The notes below the pieces were generated by a model, which worked only from the letters and a program-made list of their open reading frames with translations, made no database searches and was not told the origin of the DNA. The position numbers and the translations under genes are program-made. Shown in pieces: positions 34,734 through 43,593 of a DNA stretch of 64,000 nt. Source of the DNA: Aequorivita marisscotiae (lineage in GTDB: Bacteria > Bacteroidota > Bacteroidia > Flavobacteriales > Flavobacteriaceae); NCBI RefSeq assembly GCF_029814825.1, contig NZ_CP122379.1, positions 186,001 through 250,000 of the forward strand, given 5' to 3'. Each line of letters begins with the position of its first letter. Positions within the stretch are counted from its first letter, which is position 1.

Positions 34734-35855
34734 TTATACGGTTTGTAATTTATATTTTTCAATACTTTCGATAAACTGATCAAAAAGATACGAAGCATCG
34801 TGCGGTCCGGGACTTGCTTCGGGGTGATATTGTACCGAAAAGGCAGGTTTATTTTTTAAACGAATTCCTGCCGCAGTATGATCGTTAAGATGTTCGTGCG
34901 TAATTTCGATATTTGAATTGGCTTCCGCTTCTTCTCTATTTATAGCAAAACCGTGATTTTGCGAGGTAATTTCACCTTTACCGGTGATTAAATTCATAAC
35001 AGGATGGTTTATACCGCGATGCCCGTTGTGCATTTTATAAGTTGAAACGCCATTTGCCAAAGCTAACATTTGGTGTCCCAAACAGATTCCGAACATAGGT
35101 AATTCCTTTTCCAAAATAGTTTTTACAACTTCTATAGCGCTATGGAGTGGCTCCGGATCACCGGGACCATTAGATATAAAATAACCATCTGGATTAAATG
35201 CTTCCATTTCTGAAAAACTAGCATTGTAAGGAAATACCTTTATATAGCAATCCCGTTCGGCAAGTCTGCGCAGAATATTCTTTTTTATCCCTAGATCCAA
35301 AGCCGAAACTTTATATTTAGCATTTTCGTCGCCATAGTAATAAGGTTCTTTAGTTGAAACTTTTGAGGCAAGTTCAAGACCGTCCATATTAGGTACAGCG
35401 GCGAGTTGTTGTTTAAGACCTTCAATATTATCAACTTCTGTAGAAATAACGGCGTTCATCGCACCATTGTCGCGAATGTAGCTTACCAGTGCGCGGGTGT
35501 CAACGTCACTTATTGCCAATAAATTATTTCTGTTTAAAAATTCTTCCAAGGAATCATCTGCCGCGGGACGCGAATAATGGTAACTAAAATTGCGCACCAC
35601 CAATCCTGCAATTTTTATTCCTTCAGATTCTACTTCGTCTTTATTGGTGCCATAGTTCCCGATGTGGGCGTTTGTGGCGACCATTATCTGTCCAAAATAG
35701 GAAGGGTCTGTAAAAATCTCTTGATACCCGGTCATTCCGGTGTTGAAACAAACTTCACCGAAGGCTGTACCTTCTTTGCCACCTACAGCTTTTCCGTAGA
35801 AAATGGTGCCGTCTGCCAGTAAAATAAGTGCTTTTTTTCGTGTTTGGTATTTCAT
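34734..35855 (-). CDS. carA: Carbamoyl-phosphate synthase small subunit
   Basis: 373 residues. The N-terminal CarA domain (ALILLADGTIFYGKAVGG, TGMTGYQEIFTDPSYFGQI) is followed by a class I glutamine amidotransferase domain with the nucleophile in FGICLGHQML, the oxyanion part ISNGPGDPE and the His-Glu pair in QYHPEASPGP. It makes ammonia from glutamine for the large subunit in arginine and pyrimidine synthesis. carB is not in the window next to it, so the two subunit genes are separate here. A repetitive-element-like palindrome lies in its 5' leader. Confidence 0.97.
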   Translation of the reverse strand: MKYQTRKKALILLADGTIFYGKAVGGKEGTAFGEVCFNTGMTGYQEIFTDPSYFGQIMVATNAHIGNYGTNKDEVESEGIKIAGLVVRNFSYHYSRPAADDSLEEFLNRNNLLAISDVDTRALVSYIRDNGAMNAVISTEVDNIEGLKQQLAAVPNMDGLELASKVSTKEPYYYGDENAKYKVSALDLGIKKNILRRLAERDCYIKVFPYNASFSEMEAFNPDGYFISNGPGDPEPLHSAIEVVKTILEKELPMFGICLGHQMLALANGVSTYKMHNGHRGINHPVMNLITGKGEITSQNHGFAINREEAEANSNIEITHEHLNDHTAAGIRLKNKPAFSVQYHPEASPGPHDASYLFDQFIESIEKYKLQTV

Positions 35856-35869
35856 TCCTTTAAAGGTTT

Positions 35870-35897
35870 CAACCCTGCGACAAGTTCAGGGTGACAA
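35870..35897. repeat. REP-like palindrome (CCCTGAACTTGT type)
   Basis: On the minus strand the sequence reads TGTCACCCTGAACTTGTCGC followed by AGGGTTG: ACCCTG pairs with CAGGGT around a 9-nt loop. This is close to a dispersed palindrome that I recall from many Bacteroidota and other genomes. Only one copy was found in this window. It lies about 15-40 nt upstream of carA, within the predicted 5' leader. Confidence 0.55.
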
Positions 35898-35922
35898 TTA
35901 TTAGGTTTCTCAAAAATCTTTG

Positions 35923-35930
35923 CAAAAATA
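35923..35930 (-). promoter_or_regulatory. Putative -7 promoter box for carA
   Basis: On the minus strand TATTTTTG matches TAnnTTTG. A weak -33 (TTTCG) is 20 nt upstream. It lies immediately after the terminator of the ribosomal cluster and about 70 nt before the carA ATG. Confidence 0.45.
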
Positions 35931-35938
35931 GTATAAAA

Positions 35939-35969
35939 AAAAGGGATAAACGAAAACGCTTATCCCTTT
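35939..35969 (-). terminator. Terminator of the ribosomal supercluster
   Basis: AAAGGGATAA (35940-35949) pairs with TTATCCCTTT (35960-35969); eight T follow on the minus strand. It lies 25 nt after the rplQ stop and closes the r-protein operon. Confidence 0.88.
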
Positions 35970-35993
35970 GTTATTTATTGAATTGGAATTCAT

Positions 35994-36491
35994 TTATTCC
36001 TCTTCCTTTTTAGCTTCTTTTTCAGTTTTTGCTGGAGCAGCTTTTGCAGCAGGAGCAGCTGCTGAAGAACCGCTTCCACGACGACTTCTACGCGTAGATT
36101 TTTTCTTGGTTGCTTTACCAGCATTGTAAAGTTCGTTGAAGTCAACAAGCTCTATCATGGCCATATCAGCGTTATCACCAAGACGGTTACCCAATTTAAT
36201 GATACGAGTATAACCACCCGGACGGTCACCAACTTTTGGCGCAACAGTTCTAAACAGTTCTGCAACTGCATCCTTTTGACGCAATTTTGCAAATACCAAA
36301 CGACGGTTGTGTGTAGTATCTTCCTTTGACTTTGTTACTAATGGCTCTACAAATTGTTTCAACGCTTTTGCTTTTGCCACAGTAGTGTTGATTCTTTTGT
36401 GTTCTATTAATGAACTAGCCATGTTAGCCAACATTGAGTGTCTATGGGCAGTTTTTCTACTTAATTGATTTATTTTTTTTCCGTGTCTCAT
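35994..36491 (-). CDS. rplQ: 50S ribosomal protein L17
   Basis: 165 residues. The core (1-122; [52 protein letters not shown]) is typical L17, which sits at the peptide exit side of the large subunit. About 40 further residues form a low-complexity Lys/Arg/Ala/Ser tail ([12 protein letters not shown], then Ala/Lys/Glu repeats), absent from the 127-residue E. coli protein. It is the last gene of the cluster, separated from rpoA by 153 nt with hairpins and heptad repeats. Confidence 0.96.
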   Translation of the reverse strand: MRHGKKINQLSRKTAHRHSMLANMASSLIEHKRINTTVAKAKALKQFVEPLVTKSKEDTTHNRRLVFAKLRQKDAVAELFRTVAPKVGDRPGGYTRIIKLGNRLGDNADMAMIELVDFNELYNAGKATKKKSTRRSRRGSGSSAAAPAAKAAPAKTEKEAKKEEE

Positions 36492-36512
36492 GACATTTTT
36501 GTTTTCATCATC

Positions 36513-36542
36513 TTGCTACCAGATCCGTTTGTCGGAGAGCAA
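36513..36542 (-). promoter_or_regulatory. Candidate leader hairpin before rplQ
   Basis: On the minus strand TTGCT ... AGCAA closes an internal CCG/CGG helix, a two-part hairpin that ends 22 nt before the L17 start codon. It is a possible protein or ribosome-access control site; no match to a known leader was recognised. Confidence 0.35.
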
Positions 36543-36560
36543 ATTATGATGGGTTAATTT

Positions 36561-36645
36561 ATTAACGATTGTTGATTTATGATTGTTGATTTCAGATTTA
36601 CAACTTCAAAAATCTGAAATCATAAATCGGAAACCGTTAATCAAC
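36561..36645. repeat. Inverted heptad arrays (AATCnnn) between rpoA and rplQ
   Basis: The plus strand at 36611-36645 reads AATCTGA, AATCATA, AATCGGA, AACCGTT, AATCAAC, five exact 7-nt steps. The minus strand over 36564-36598 reads AATCTGA, AATCAAC, AATCATA, AATCAAC, AATCGTT. The two arrays face each other and pair: 36588-36599 with 36610-36621 (12 bp), 36574-36583 with 36619-36628, and 36561-36567 with 36635-36641. It begins at the rpoA stop codon. Confidence 0.7.
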
Positions 36646-37637
36646 TAGTCTTTATCTAATTTATACTTTGCAAGATCCATCCCGAAGTTTAGGCCTTTTA
36701 CGTTTACAAGCTCTTCTAGCTCTGTAAGCGATTTTTTACCGAAGTTACGGAACTTCATCAAGTCGTTTTTGTTATATGATACCAAGTCGCCCAAAGTATC
36801 AACCTCTGCCGCTTTTAAACAGTTTAGCGCACGAACCGAAAGATCCATATCTACTAGTTTTGTTTTAAGCAACTGACGCATGTGAAGGGATTCTTCATCA
36901 TAGGTCTCGGTTTGTGCAATCTCATCCGCCTCCAAGGTAATGCGCTCATCGCTGAACAGCATAAAGTGGTGGATTAAGGTTTTTGCAGCTTCGGTTAAAG
37001 CATCTTTTGGATGAATAGATCCGTCGGTAACAATTTCGAAAACTAATTTTTCGTAATCTGTTTTCTGCTCTACACGGAAGTTTTCAATACTGTACTTCAC
37101 ATTTTTAATTGGAGTGTAGATAGAATCTGTAAAGATGGTTCCCAAAGGAGCGTTTGCTTTTTTGTTCTCTTCTGCAGGAACGTAACCGCGACCTTTTTCG
37201 ATAGTGATTTCCATATTAAGGTTCACTTTCTTATCCATATTACAAATAACCAATTCTGGGTTCAATACTTGGAAACCTGAAATGAATTTTTGGAAATCGC
37301 CTGCTTTTAACTGTTCGTTTCCAGATACCGAAATAGTAACGGTTTCGTTATCTACTTCGTCTATTTGTCTTTTAAAACGAACTTGTTTAAGGTTCAAAAT
37401 AATTTCGGTAACGTCTTCCACTACACCAGCGATGGTAGAAAATTCGTGATCCACGCCTTCCATGCGAACTGAAGTAATGGCGAATCCTTCCAAAGAGGAA
37501 AGTAATACGCGTCTTAATGCGTTACCAATGGTAAGTCCGTACCCCGGTTCTAAGGGACGAAATTCAAATTTCCCTTCAAAATCGGTAGAATTTACCATTA
37601 TAACTTTATCAGGCTTCTGAAAACTAAATACTGCCAT
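36645..37637 (-). CDS. rpoA: RNA polymerase alpha subunit
   Basis: 330 residues. The N-terminal dimerisation and assembly domain (about 1-235, with [23 protein letters not shown] and the [11 protein letters not shown] loop) is joined by a linker to the C-terminal domain (about 250-325, [20 protein letters not shown] and [15 protein letters not shown]) that contacts promoter DNA and regulators. The length is normal. It lies 19 nt after rpsD in the alpha part of the cluster. Confidence 0.98.
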   Translation of the reverse strand: MAVFSFQKPDKVIMVNSTDFEGKFEFRPLEPGYGLTIGNALRRVLLSSLEGFAITSVRMEGVDHEFSTIAGVVEDVTEIILNLKQVRFKRQIDEVDNETVTISVSGNEQLKAGDFQKFISGFQVLNPELVICNMDKKVNLNMEITIEKGRGYVPAEENKKANAPLGTIFTDSIYTPIKNVKYSIENFRVEQKTDYEKLVFEIVTDGSIHPKDALTEAAKTLIHHFMLFSDERITLEADEIAQTETYDEESLHMRQLLKTKLVDMDLSVRALNCLKAAEVDTLGDLVSYNKNDLMKFRNFGKKSLTELEELVNVKGLNFGMDLAKYKLDKD

Positions 37638-37656
37638 AATTGACTTGCTGTTTTTA

Positions 37657-38262
37657 TTATTTAGAATATAATTCGACGATCAACTGCTCGTTGATGTTTT
37701 CTGGAATTTGGATACGTTCTGGAATAGAAACAAATGTTCCTTCCTTCTTTTCACCATTCCAACTAATCCACTCGTAAACGTGACTTGCATTGGCCAAAGA
37801 ATCGTTAATCGCTACAAGCGACTTAGATTTTTCTCTAACGCCTACAACATCTCCAGGTTTAAGCTGGTACGATGGAATGTTTACTTTTTCACCATTAACG
37901 GTGATATGACGGTGAGAAACTAGTTGTCTGGCACCTGAGCGACTAGGAGATATTCCCATTCTGTACACTACGTTATCCAAGCGAGACTCACACAATTGTA
38001 GCAATACAGTACCGGTAATTCCTGGCGCTGCTGTTGCTTTTTTAAACATATTTCTGAACTGGCGCTCTAAAATACCATACGTGTATTTTGTTTTTTGCTT
38101 TTCAGCAAGTTGGATTGCGTATTCAGATTTTTTTCCACGACGACGGGTATTACCGTGTTGCCCTGGAGGATAGTTTCTTTTTTCGAAAGATTTATCATCT
38201 CCGAAAATTGCTTCCCCGAATTTACGGGCTATTTTAGTTTTTGGACCAGTATATCTTGCCAT
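37657..38262 (-). CDS. rpsD: 30S ribosomal protein S4
   Basis: 201 residues. Opens [20 protein letters not shown]; the S4 RNA-binding domain is around [33 protein letters not shown] in the middle, and the C-terminus ends LIVELYSK. S4 nucleates 30S assembly at the 5' domain of 16S rRNA and in E. coli represses its own operon. Here the gene is preceded by a 191-nt gap with two strong inverted repeats, the longest gap inside the cluster, which may be the control site. Confidence 0.98.
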   Translation of the reverse strand: MARYTGPKTKIARKFGEAIFGDDKSFEKRNYPPGQHGNTRRRGKKSEYAIQLAEKQKTKYTYGILERQFRNMFKKATAAPGITGTVLLQLCESRLDNVVYRMGISPSRSGARQLVSHRHITVNGEKVNIPSYQLKPGDVVGVREKSKSLVAINDSLANASHVYEWISWNGEKKEGTFVSIPERIQIPENINEQLIVELYSK

Positions 38263-38308
38263 TTCTAATTTAAGGTTATGAAGGAAAACTAAATTAAGGT
38301 CTTTGTCG

Positions 38309-38328
38309 AGACAGGATATATCCTGTCT
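38309..38328. repeat. 20-nt perfect palindrome upstream of rpsD
   Basis: AGACAGGATA followed directly by TATCCTGTCT, a perfect inverted repeat about 47 nt before the S4 start codon. As RNA it gives a hairpin with an AUAU loop. It is part of the rpsK-rpsD gap. Confidence 0.7.
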
Positions 38329-38388
38329 TTACTATCCTTTAGTTTTTGATTTCTTCAGATTGATACTTGTTATTAATTATTGTCTATT

Positions 38389-38454
38389 ATTATTTTTTAT
38401 TTCTTAGCTACTAATACCTTAGGTAGTAATAAGCAATAGAAAATAAAAAATAAT
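38389..38454 (-). promoter_or_regulatory. Long hairpin directly after rpsK (candidate S4 leader)
   Basis: ATTATTTTTTATTTC (38389-38403) pairs with GAAAATAAAAAATAAT (38439-38454) with one bulge; inside, CTAC/GTAG and CTTA/TAAG helices form. The structure starts at the rpsK stop codon and, with the palindrome at 38309-38328, occupies most of the gap before rpsD. I recall computationally proposed S4 leaders in Bacteroidia; whether this is one is not tested. Confidence 0.4.
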
Positions 38455-38855
38455 TATACTCTTCTTCTTTTTGGTGGACGGCATCCGTTGTGTGGCATTG
38501 GCGTAACATCGATAATTTCGGTTACTTCAATTCCGGCATTGTGGATGGAACGTATTGCAGATTCTCTACCGTTTCCTGGACCTTTTACATAAACTTTTAC
38601 TTTACGTAAACCAGCGTCGTGTGCAACTTTTGCGCAATCTTCTGATGCTAATTGAGCTGCATACGGTGTGTTTTTCTTAGATCCACGGAAACCCATTTTA
38701 CCGGCTGAGGACCAAGCGATAACATCGCCGTTTTTATTTGTTAACGACACAATAATGTTGTTGAAGGAAGCGGTAATGTGCGCTTCACCAACAGATTCAA
38801 CATTAACTTTGCGTTTTTTAACTGCTTTTGTAGTTTTAGACGTTGTCTTTGCCAT
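38454..38855 (-). CDS. rpsK: 30S ribosomal protein S11
   Basis: 133 residues, platform protein of the 30S subunit. Lys/Thr-rich N-terminus, then [39 protein letters not shown] and the conserved end [13 protein letters not shown]. 11 nt after rpsM in the alpha part of the cluster. The length is normal. Confidence 0.98.
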   Translation of the reverse strand: MAKTTSKTTKAVKKRKVNVESVGEAHITASFNNIIVSLTNKNGDVIAWSSAGKMGFRGSKKNTPYAAQLASEDCAKVAHDAGLRKVKVYVKGPGNGRESAIRSIHNAGIEVTEIIDVTPMPHNGCRPPKRRRV

Positions 38856-38866
38856 AACTCTAGGTT

Positions 38867-39241
38867 TTATTTAGTTGCTTTTTTCTTGTTAGCAACAGTT
38901 TTACGTTTTCCTTTTCTAGTACGAGAGTTATTCTTAGTACGTTGTCCTCTTAGCGGAAGACCCGATCTGTGACGAATACCTCTGTAACAACCAATATCCA
39001 TTAAGCGTTTAATGCTTAATTGAACTTCACTACGTAATTCACCTTCAATTTTAAAAGAGCTTACAGCGTCACGAATAGCACCGATTTCATCATCGTTCCA
39101 TTCGCTTACTTTTTTGTCTTCGTCAACTCCGGCTTTGTTCAGAATATCTTGGGCACGGCTCTTACCGATTCCGAAGATATACGTTAACGCGATTACACCC
39201 CTTTTGTGCTTCGGGATATCTACACCTGCGATTCTTGCCAT
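38867..39241 (-). CDS. rpsM: 30S ribosomal protein S13
   Basis: 124 residues. [30 protein letters not shown] opens the protein with the helix-two-turn-helix part; [16 protein letters not shown] and a long basic tail ([18 protein letters not shown]) contact 16S rRNA and tRNA at the subunit bridge. 3 nt after rpmJ. The length is normal. Confidence 0.98.
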   Translation of the reverse strand: MARIAGVDIPKHKRGVIALTYIFGIGKSRAQDILNKAGVDEDKKVSEWNDDEIGAIRDAVSSFKIEGELRSEVQLSIKRLMDIGCYRGIRHRSGLPLRGQRTKNNSRTRKGKRKTVANKKKATK

Positions 39242-39244
39242 AAC

Positions 39245-39361
39245 TTATCCTTGTCTTTGTTTGAACTTTGGGTTCTTTTTGTTAATTACATATAATCTGC
39301 CTTTTCTGCGAACAATCTTGCAGTCGGCACTTCTTTTTTTTACGGATGCTCTAACTTTCAT
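39245..39361 (-). CDS. rpmJ: 50S ribosomal protein L36
   Basis: 38 residues: starts [11 protein letters not shown], contains [19 protein letters not shown] and ends FKQRQG. The C-C-C-H zinc site of classical L36 is mostly gone; only one Cys (Cys14) remains, so this is a zinc-independent form. It lies between infA and rpsM, the usual place. It is too short for routine gene length cut-offs but conservation and position make it certain. Confidence 0.95.
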   Translation of the reverse strand: MKVRASVKKRSADCKIVRRKGRLYVINKKNPKFKQRQG

Positions 39362-39405
39362 CTGTTTTCGTTTTTATAGTTCAATGAACCGTGAGGTCCG
39401 TTGTA

Positions 39406-39621
39406 TTAGTATCTGTATGTTATTCTTGCTTTCGTCAAGTCGTACGGACTCATTTCTAGCTTTACTTTATCTCCTGGCAACAACTTAATGTAGTGCATTC
39501 GCATTTTACCAGAAATGTGTGCGGTTACAATGTGACCGTTTTCCAGTTCTACACGGAACATTGCGTTTGATAGTGCTTCCACTATGCTACCATCTTGTTC
39601 AATTGCGCTTTGTTTTGCCAT
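39406..39621 (-). CDS. infA: Translation initiation factor IF-1
   Basis: 71 residues from ATG 39621 ([20 protein letters not shown]). The frame stays open for another 49 codons upstream but those overlap secY and show no conservation. S1/OB-fold with [20 protein letters not shown] and the end [12 protein letters not shown]-1 blocks the A site during initiation. It starts 2 nt after the secY stop, so it is translationally linked to secY. Confidence 0.97.
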   Translation of the reverse strand: MAKQSAIEQDGSIVEALSNAMFRVELENGHIVTAHISGKMRMHYIKLLPGDKVKLEMSPYDLTKARITYRY

Positions 39622-39623
39622 AA

Positions 39624-40967
39624 TTATGCTACTGCTTTTCTGTTTTTGCCGCTTTTCATTAAGCCATCGTAATGACGGTTTAATAAATACGAATTTACTT
39701 GTTGCATTGTATCGATAGCTACCCCTACCATAATAAGTAGTGAAGTACCACCGTAGAATAATGCCCATCCCTGCTGAATTCCCATTAACTTAACAACGAA
39801 GGCAGGAAATATTGCGATCAGTGCTAGGAAAATAGAACCTGGAAGGGTTATTTGGGACATGATTCGGTCTAAGTATTCAGCGGTTTGCGAACCTGGTTTA
39901 ATACCAGGAATAAACCCACCACTACGCTTAAGATCGTCTGCCATTTTATTGGTTGGTACCGTAATAGCAGTATAAAAATATGTGAATATTATAATCAATA
40001 TTGCAAATACCAAGTTGTACCAAAATCCGAAGATATCGCTAAAAGTAGCTTGAATGCTTTGTGATAAATCACTATCGTTTAAACTAGCTACTGCCGACGG
40101 AACAAACATAATTGCTTGCGCAAAGATAATTGGCATTACCCCAGAAGCGTTTAGCTTTAACGGAATAAACTGTCGGGCTCCAAAGATGTTTTTTTCAAAA
40201 CCACCGGTTGCTGTTCTTCTTGCGTACTGCACCGGAATCTTTCTTACCGCCATTACCAACATAATTGATAATAGGATAATAACGAACCAGATAACCAACT
40301 CAATAAGAATCATAATTAAACCACCGTTTGATTCCATTACTCTCGAAACAAATTCCTGAGCGAATGACTGAGGTAAGTTTGCAATAATACCAACCATAAT
40401 TAATATGGAGATACCATTACCAATACCTTTATCGGTAATTTTTTCACCTAGCCACATTGCAAATATTGTTCCAGTAACAAGTATTATAACTGAAGAAACA
40501 TAGAACATTAAGCTTTGGCCCATAACAAAAGCTTCGGCTGGCACTCCCATTGCCGGAAGACCTGCAAGGTAACTTGGCGCTTGTACCAAACAGATACCGA
40601 TGGTTAACCAACGCGTAATCTGATTGATTTTTTTACGACCACTCTCACCTTCTTTCTGTAGTTTTTGCAGGTATGGTACAGCAATTTGCATTAACTGTAC
40701 TACAATAGATGCAGAAATATATGGCATAATACCCAATGCAAAAACAGAAGCGTTGGCAAAAGCCCCTCCTGTAAATGCGTTCAGTAAACTACCAATTCCG
40801 CCTCCATCAAATTTACCGGCAAATTGCGCTAGCATATCTGCATCGATCCCTGGAAGAACTACCTGGGCACCAAAACGATATACCAAGAGCATTCCTAGGG
40901 TAAGAAGAATACGGTTACGCAATTCTTCTATTTTCCAAACATTTTTTAAGGTTTCAATAAATTTCAT
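39624..40967 (-). CDS. secY: Preprotein translocase subunit SecY
   Basis: 447 residues with ten membrane helices. Conserved blocks: [22 protein letters not shown] (helix 1 and plug side), [32 protein letters not shown], the cytosolic loop [11 protein letters not shown] (C4 loop that binds SecA or the ribosome) and [17 protein letters not shown] (C5 loop). It forms the channel for protein export with SecE and SecG. It is in the spc part of the cluster between rplO and infA, as in most bacteria. Confidence 0.98.
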   Translation of the reverse strand: MKFIETLKNVWKIEELRNRILLTLGMLLVYRFGAQVVLPGIDADMLAQFAGKFDGGGIGSLLNAFTGGAFANASVFALGIMPYISASIVVQLMQIAVPYLQKLQKEGESGRKKINQITRWLTIGICLVQAPSYLAGLPAMGVPAEAFVMGQSLMFYVSSVIILVTGTIFAMWLGEKITDKGIGNGISILIMVGIIANLPQSFAQEFVSRVMESNGGLIMILIELVIWFVIILLSIMLVMAVRKIPVQYARRTATGGFEKNIFGARQFIPLKLNASGVMPIIFAQAIMFVPSAVASLNDSDLSQSIQATFSDIFGFWYNLVFAILIIIFTYFYTAITVPTNKMADDLKRSGGFIPGIKPGSQTAEYLDRIMSQITLPGSIFLALIAIFPAFVVKLMGIQQGWALFYGGTSLLIMVGVAIDTMQQVNSYLLNRHYDGLMKSGKNRKAVA

Positions 40968-40979
40968 CCTTAGCTGTTG

Positions 40980-41432
40980 TTACAATGTTACTACTTCACC
41001 TCCGGCAGCTTCAATAGCTTGTTTTGCCGAGGCAGTAAACTTGTGTGCAGATACTTTTAGTTTTGCTTTTAATTCTCCTCTACCTAAAATCTTTACCATT
41101 TCGTTCTTTCCAGCAAGACCTAAACCAAATAAGGTTTCAAAGTCAACGGCATCTTTTATTTTCTTGTCGTCAACCAATTGTTGTAGGGTATCTATGTTAA
41201 TACCTTTGTACTCTTTACGGTTGATGTTTGTAAATCCAAACTTAGGAACACGACGTTGTAAGGGCATTTGTCCACCTTCAAATCCAATTTTCTTTGAATA
41301 ACCTGAACGTGATTTTGCTCCTTTATGTCCGCGGGTGGCAGTACCACCTTTACCGGAACCTTGTCCGCGACCTACTCGCTTGCCTTGATTTTTCACCGAT
41401 CCCTCGGCGGGTTGTAAGTTACTTAAATCCAT
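40980..41432 (-). CDS. rplO: 50S ribosomal protein L15
   Basis: 150 residues. The Gly/Lys/Arg-rich N-terminal half (RVGRGQGSGKGGTATRGHKG, SGYSKKIGFEGGQMP) threads into 23S rRNA and the C-terminal half is globular, ending in the KQAIEAAGGEV motif. Late assembly protein of the large subunit. 13 nt after rpmD. Confidence 0.97.
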   Translation of the reverse strand: MDLSNLQPAEGSVKNQGKRVGRGQGSGKGGTATRGHKGAKSRSGYSKKIGFEGGQMPLQRRVPKFGFTNINRKEYKGINIDTLQQLVDDKKIKDAVDFETLFGLGLAGKNEMVKILGRGELKAKLKVSAHKFTASAKQAIEAAGGEVVTL

Positions 41433-41445
41433 TTTTCGTGTTTCC

Positions 41446-41625
41446 TTATTTAGTTTCTACTGAAACTAAGTGATTAACTTTATTGATCATACCAAGAATG
41501 CTTGGCGTATCGTCGTGCTCTACGGTCTGTCCCATTTTGTGTAGGCCCAGTGCTTCCATAGTTTGCTTTTGGTCTTTCGGGCGTTTTATAACGCTTCTTA
41601 CCTTTGTTACTTTAATTTTTGCCAT
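41446..41625 (-). CDS. rpmD: 50S ribosomal protein L30
   Basis: 59 residues, read directly from the sequence: begins [20 protein letters not shown], continues with [19 protein letters not shown] and [10 protein letters not shown] and ends in VETK. These are the standard L30 motifs (I-x-RP-x-x-Q, LGL-x-K-x-x-x-x-V, G-M-I-x-x-V). It fills the space between rpsE and rplO, the canonical position. Confidence 0.96.
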   Translation of the reverse strand: MAKIKVTKVRSVIKRPKDQKQTMEALGLHKMGQTVEHDDTPSILGMINKVNHLVSVETK

Positions 41626-41636
41626 CGCTCTGATAT

Positions 41637-42161
41637 TTATCCTTTAAATACTTTTTCAAGTGAAATTCCTCTTTGATCAGCAATAGTTTGCGCGCTTCGC
41701 ATTTGCAATAGGGCATCAAAAGTTGCTTTTACCACGTTGTGTGGATTGGAAGATCCTTGAGATTTTGATAATACATCGTGAACACCTACTGCTTCCAAAA
41801 CGGCACGTACTGCACCACCAGCAATTACTCCGGTACCAGGCGCGGCTGGAAGAAGGTTTACACGGGCTCCGCCGTATTTTCCTTTTTGTTCATGTGGAAG
41901 CGTTACCTTGTTAAGAGGAATGCGAACTAAGTTTTTCTTAGCATCTTCAATAGCTTTTGCTATTGCGCTAGCTACATCCTTAGATTTCCCAAGTCCGTGG
42001 CCTACCACACCTTTTTCGTCCCCAACAACTACAATAGCTGAAAATCCGAAGGCACGACCACCTTTGGTCACCTTGGTTACACGTTGTACACCTACCAAAC
42101 GGTCTTTTAATTCAAGCCCTCCTGGTTTTACTAATTCTACGTTTTTATAATCTTGATACAT
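41637..42161 (-). CDS. rpsE: 30S ribosomal protein S5
   Basis: 174 residues. N-terminal double-stranded RNA-binding domain ([23 protein letters not shown]) and C-terminal domain ([22 protein letters not shown]). S5 helps decoding accuracy and mRNA unwinding at the 30S entry. The spectinomycin loop region (TKGGR) looks wild type. 8 nt after rplR. Confidence 0.97.
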   Translation of the reverse strand: MYQDYKNVELVKPGGLELKDRLVGVQRVTKVTKGGRAFGFSAIVVVGDEKGVVGHGLGKSKDVASAIAKAIEDAKKNLVRIPLNKVTLPHEQKGKYGGARVNLLPAAPGTGVIAGGAVRAVLEAVGVHDVLSKSQGSSNPHNVVKATFDALLQMRSAQTIADQRGISLEKVFKG

Positions 42162-42169
42162 AATGCTAC

Positions 42170-42526
42170 TTAGAATTTAAGGCCACCTTCGCGTGCACCT
42201 TCAGCTAATGATTTTACTCTTCCGTGGTATAGGTAACCGCCTCTGTCAAAAGCGATGGTTTCTACACCGGCTTTAACAGCTTTTTCTGCGATTGCTTTTC
42301 CTACCATTTTTGCAGCTTCAACTTTATTTACTTTTGAAGCGTCAATATCTTTATCTCTAGAAGATGCAGCGATAATGGTTTTTCCATTTACATCGTCTAT
42401 AATCTGAGCGTATATTTCTTTGTTGCTACGGAATACAGCTAAACGTGGGCGACTTTCGGTACCCTCAACCGTTTTTCTGATTCGCATGCGCAAGCGCTCT
42501 CTTCTTTCGTATTTTGATAATGCCAT
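42170..42526 (-). CDS. rplR: 50S ribosomal protein L18
   Basis: 118 residues; 5S rRNA-binding protein of the central protuberance. Basic N-terminus ([20 protein letters not shown]), [19 protein letters not shown], and the end [20 protein letters not shown]. 11 nt after rplF. Confidence 0.97.
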   Translation of the reverse strand: MALSKYERRERLRMRIRKTVEGTESRPRLAVFRSNKEIYAQIIDDVNGKTIIAASSRDKDIDASKVNKVEAAKMVGKAIAEKAVKAGVETIAFDRGGYLYHGRVKSLAEGAREGGLKF

Positions 42527-42537
42527 AACTCTATTTG

Positions 42538-43083
42538 TTATGCAGATTTACCTGCTTTTCTTCTTAATTGTTCACCTACAAACTTAATACCTTTTCCTTT
42601 GTATGGTTCTGGTTTACGGAAAGAACGAATTTTTGCCGCAACTTGCCCTACTAATTGTTTGTCGTGCGAAGTTAATTTTACGATAGGGTTTTTACCCTTA
42701 TCAGATACGGTTTCCACTTTTACTTCTGGCGCAATGTCCAAAACAATATTGTGCGAAAAACCTAAAGCCAAATCTAATTTTTGTCCTTGGTTGCTAGCGC
42801 GGTAACCCACACCTACCAATTCTAATTGTTTGGTCCATCCGTTATTTACTCCTTCGATCATGTTATTGATCAGCGCTCTGTATAGACCGTGCTTTGCAGT
42901 GTGGTCTTTAGAATCTGAAGGGCGTTCCACCAATACGTTTCCGTCTTCTACTTTTACGGTTAGATCAGAATCAAATTCTTGAGATAACTCGCCTAATTTT
43001 CCTTTTACGGTAATTACGTTGTCTTTTACATCAACTGTAACTCCTTGTGGGATTGATACCGGGTTTTTACCTATTCTTGACAT
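42538..43083 (-). CDS. rplF: 50S ribosomal protein L6
   Basis: 181 residues with two related alpha/beta domains: [20 protein letters not shown] at the start and [18 protein letters not shown] near the end. It lies near the sarcin-ricin loop and supports elongation factor binding. The length matches other Bacteroidota. 15 nt after rpsH. Confidence 0.97.
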   Translation of the reverse strand: MSRIGKNPVSIPQGVTVDVKDNVITVKGKLGELSQEFDSDLTVKVEDGNVLVERPSDSKDHTAKHGLYRALINNMIEGVNNGWTKQLELVGVGYRASNQGQKLDLALGFSHNIVLDIAPEVKVETVSDKGKNPIVKLTSHDKQLVGQVAAKIRSFRKPEPYKGKGIKFVGEQLRRKAGKSA

Positions 43084-43098
43084 TTCTTTGTCTATTTT

Positions 43099-43500
43099 TT
43101 AGTAAACGTAACACAATACTTCACCACCTATGTTTTGTGCTTTTGCTTGTTTGCCTGTCATAACTCCAGATGAAGTTGAAACGATGGCAATACCAAGACC
43201 ATTAAGCACACGAGGAAGCTCTGTTGAACCTGCGTATTTACGTAAACCGGGTTTACTTATTCTTTGAATTTTCTTAATTACCGACTCCTTAGAAAGTTTG
43301 TCGTACTTTAAGGCTATCTTGATGATACCTTGTGGGGTACTTTCGTCATCAAATTTATAGCTTAAAATGTAACCTTGATCGAAAAGGATTTTTGTAATCT
43401 CCTTTTTAAGATTAGACGCTGGAATCTCTACTACGCGATGCCCAGCTTTTGCAGCATTTCTAACACGCGTTAGATAATCTGAAATTGGATCTATATTCAT
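43099..43500 (-). CDS. rpsH: 30S ribosomal protein S8
   Basis: 133 residues; DPISDYLTRVRNAAKAGHR at the N-terminus and the RNA-binding C-terminal block ALNGLGIAIVSTSSGVMTGK-like segment (VLNGLGIAIVSTSSGVMTGK). In E. coli S8 represses the spc operon; here a 93-nt gap with a 7-bp hairpin precedes the gene. Confidence 0.97.
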   Translation of the reverse strand: MNIDPISDYLTRVRNAAKAGHRVVEIPASNLKKEITKILFDQGYILSYKFDDESTPQGIIKIALKYDKLSKESVIKKIQRISKPGLRKYAGSTELPRVLNGLGIAIVSTSSGVMTGKQAKAQNIGGEVLCYVY

Positions 43501-43564
43501 TTATTTGAATTTGCGGATGTGGTTTTCCTTTCAGAACCTTCAACCAGTTAATTTTTGTTTTACT

Positions 43565-43586
43565 AAGACACACAATTGGGTGTCTT
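43565..43586 (-). promoter_or_regulatory. Hairpin between rpsN and rpsH
   Basis: AAGACAC (43565-43571) and GTGTCTT (43580-43586) form a 7-bp stem with an 8-nt loop in the 93-nt gap before the S8 gene. It may be an attenuator or an S8 site; weak evidence. Confidence 0.3.
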
Positions 43587-43593
43587 TACTTTT

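Noticed and set aside
39622..39768. 49-codon N-terminal extension of IF-1
   Set aside because: It overlaps secY in another frame and IF-1 is always about 71 residues with MAKQ-type start.
40624..41301. 225-residue open frame opposite secY and rplO
   Set aside because: Antisense shadow of two certain genes; composition reflects the reverse complement of membrane helices.
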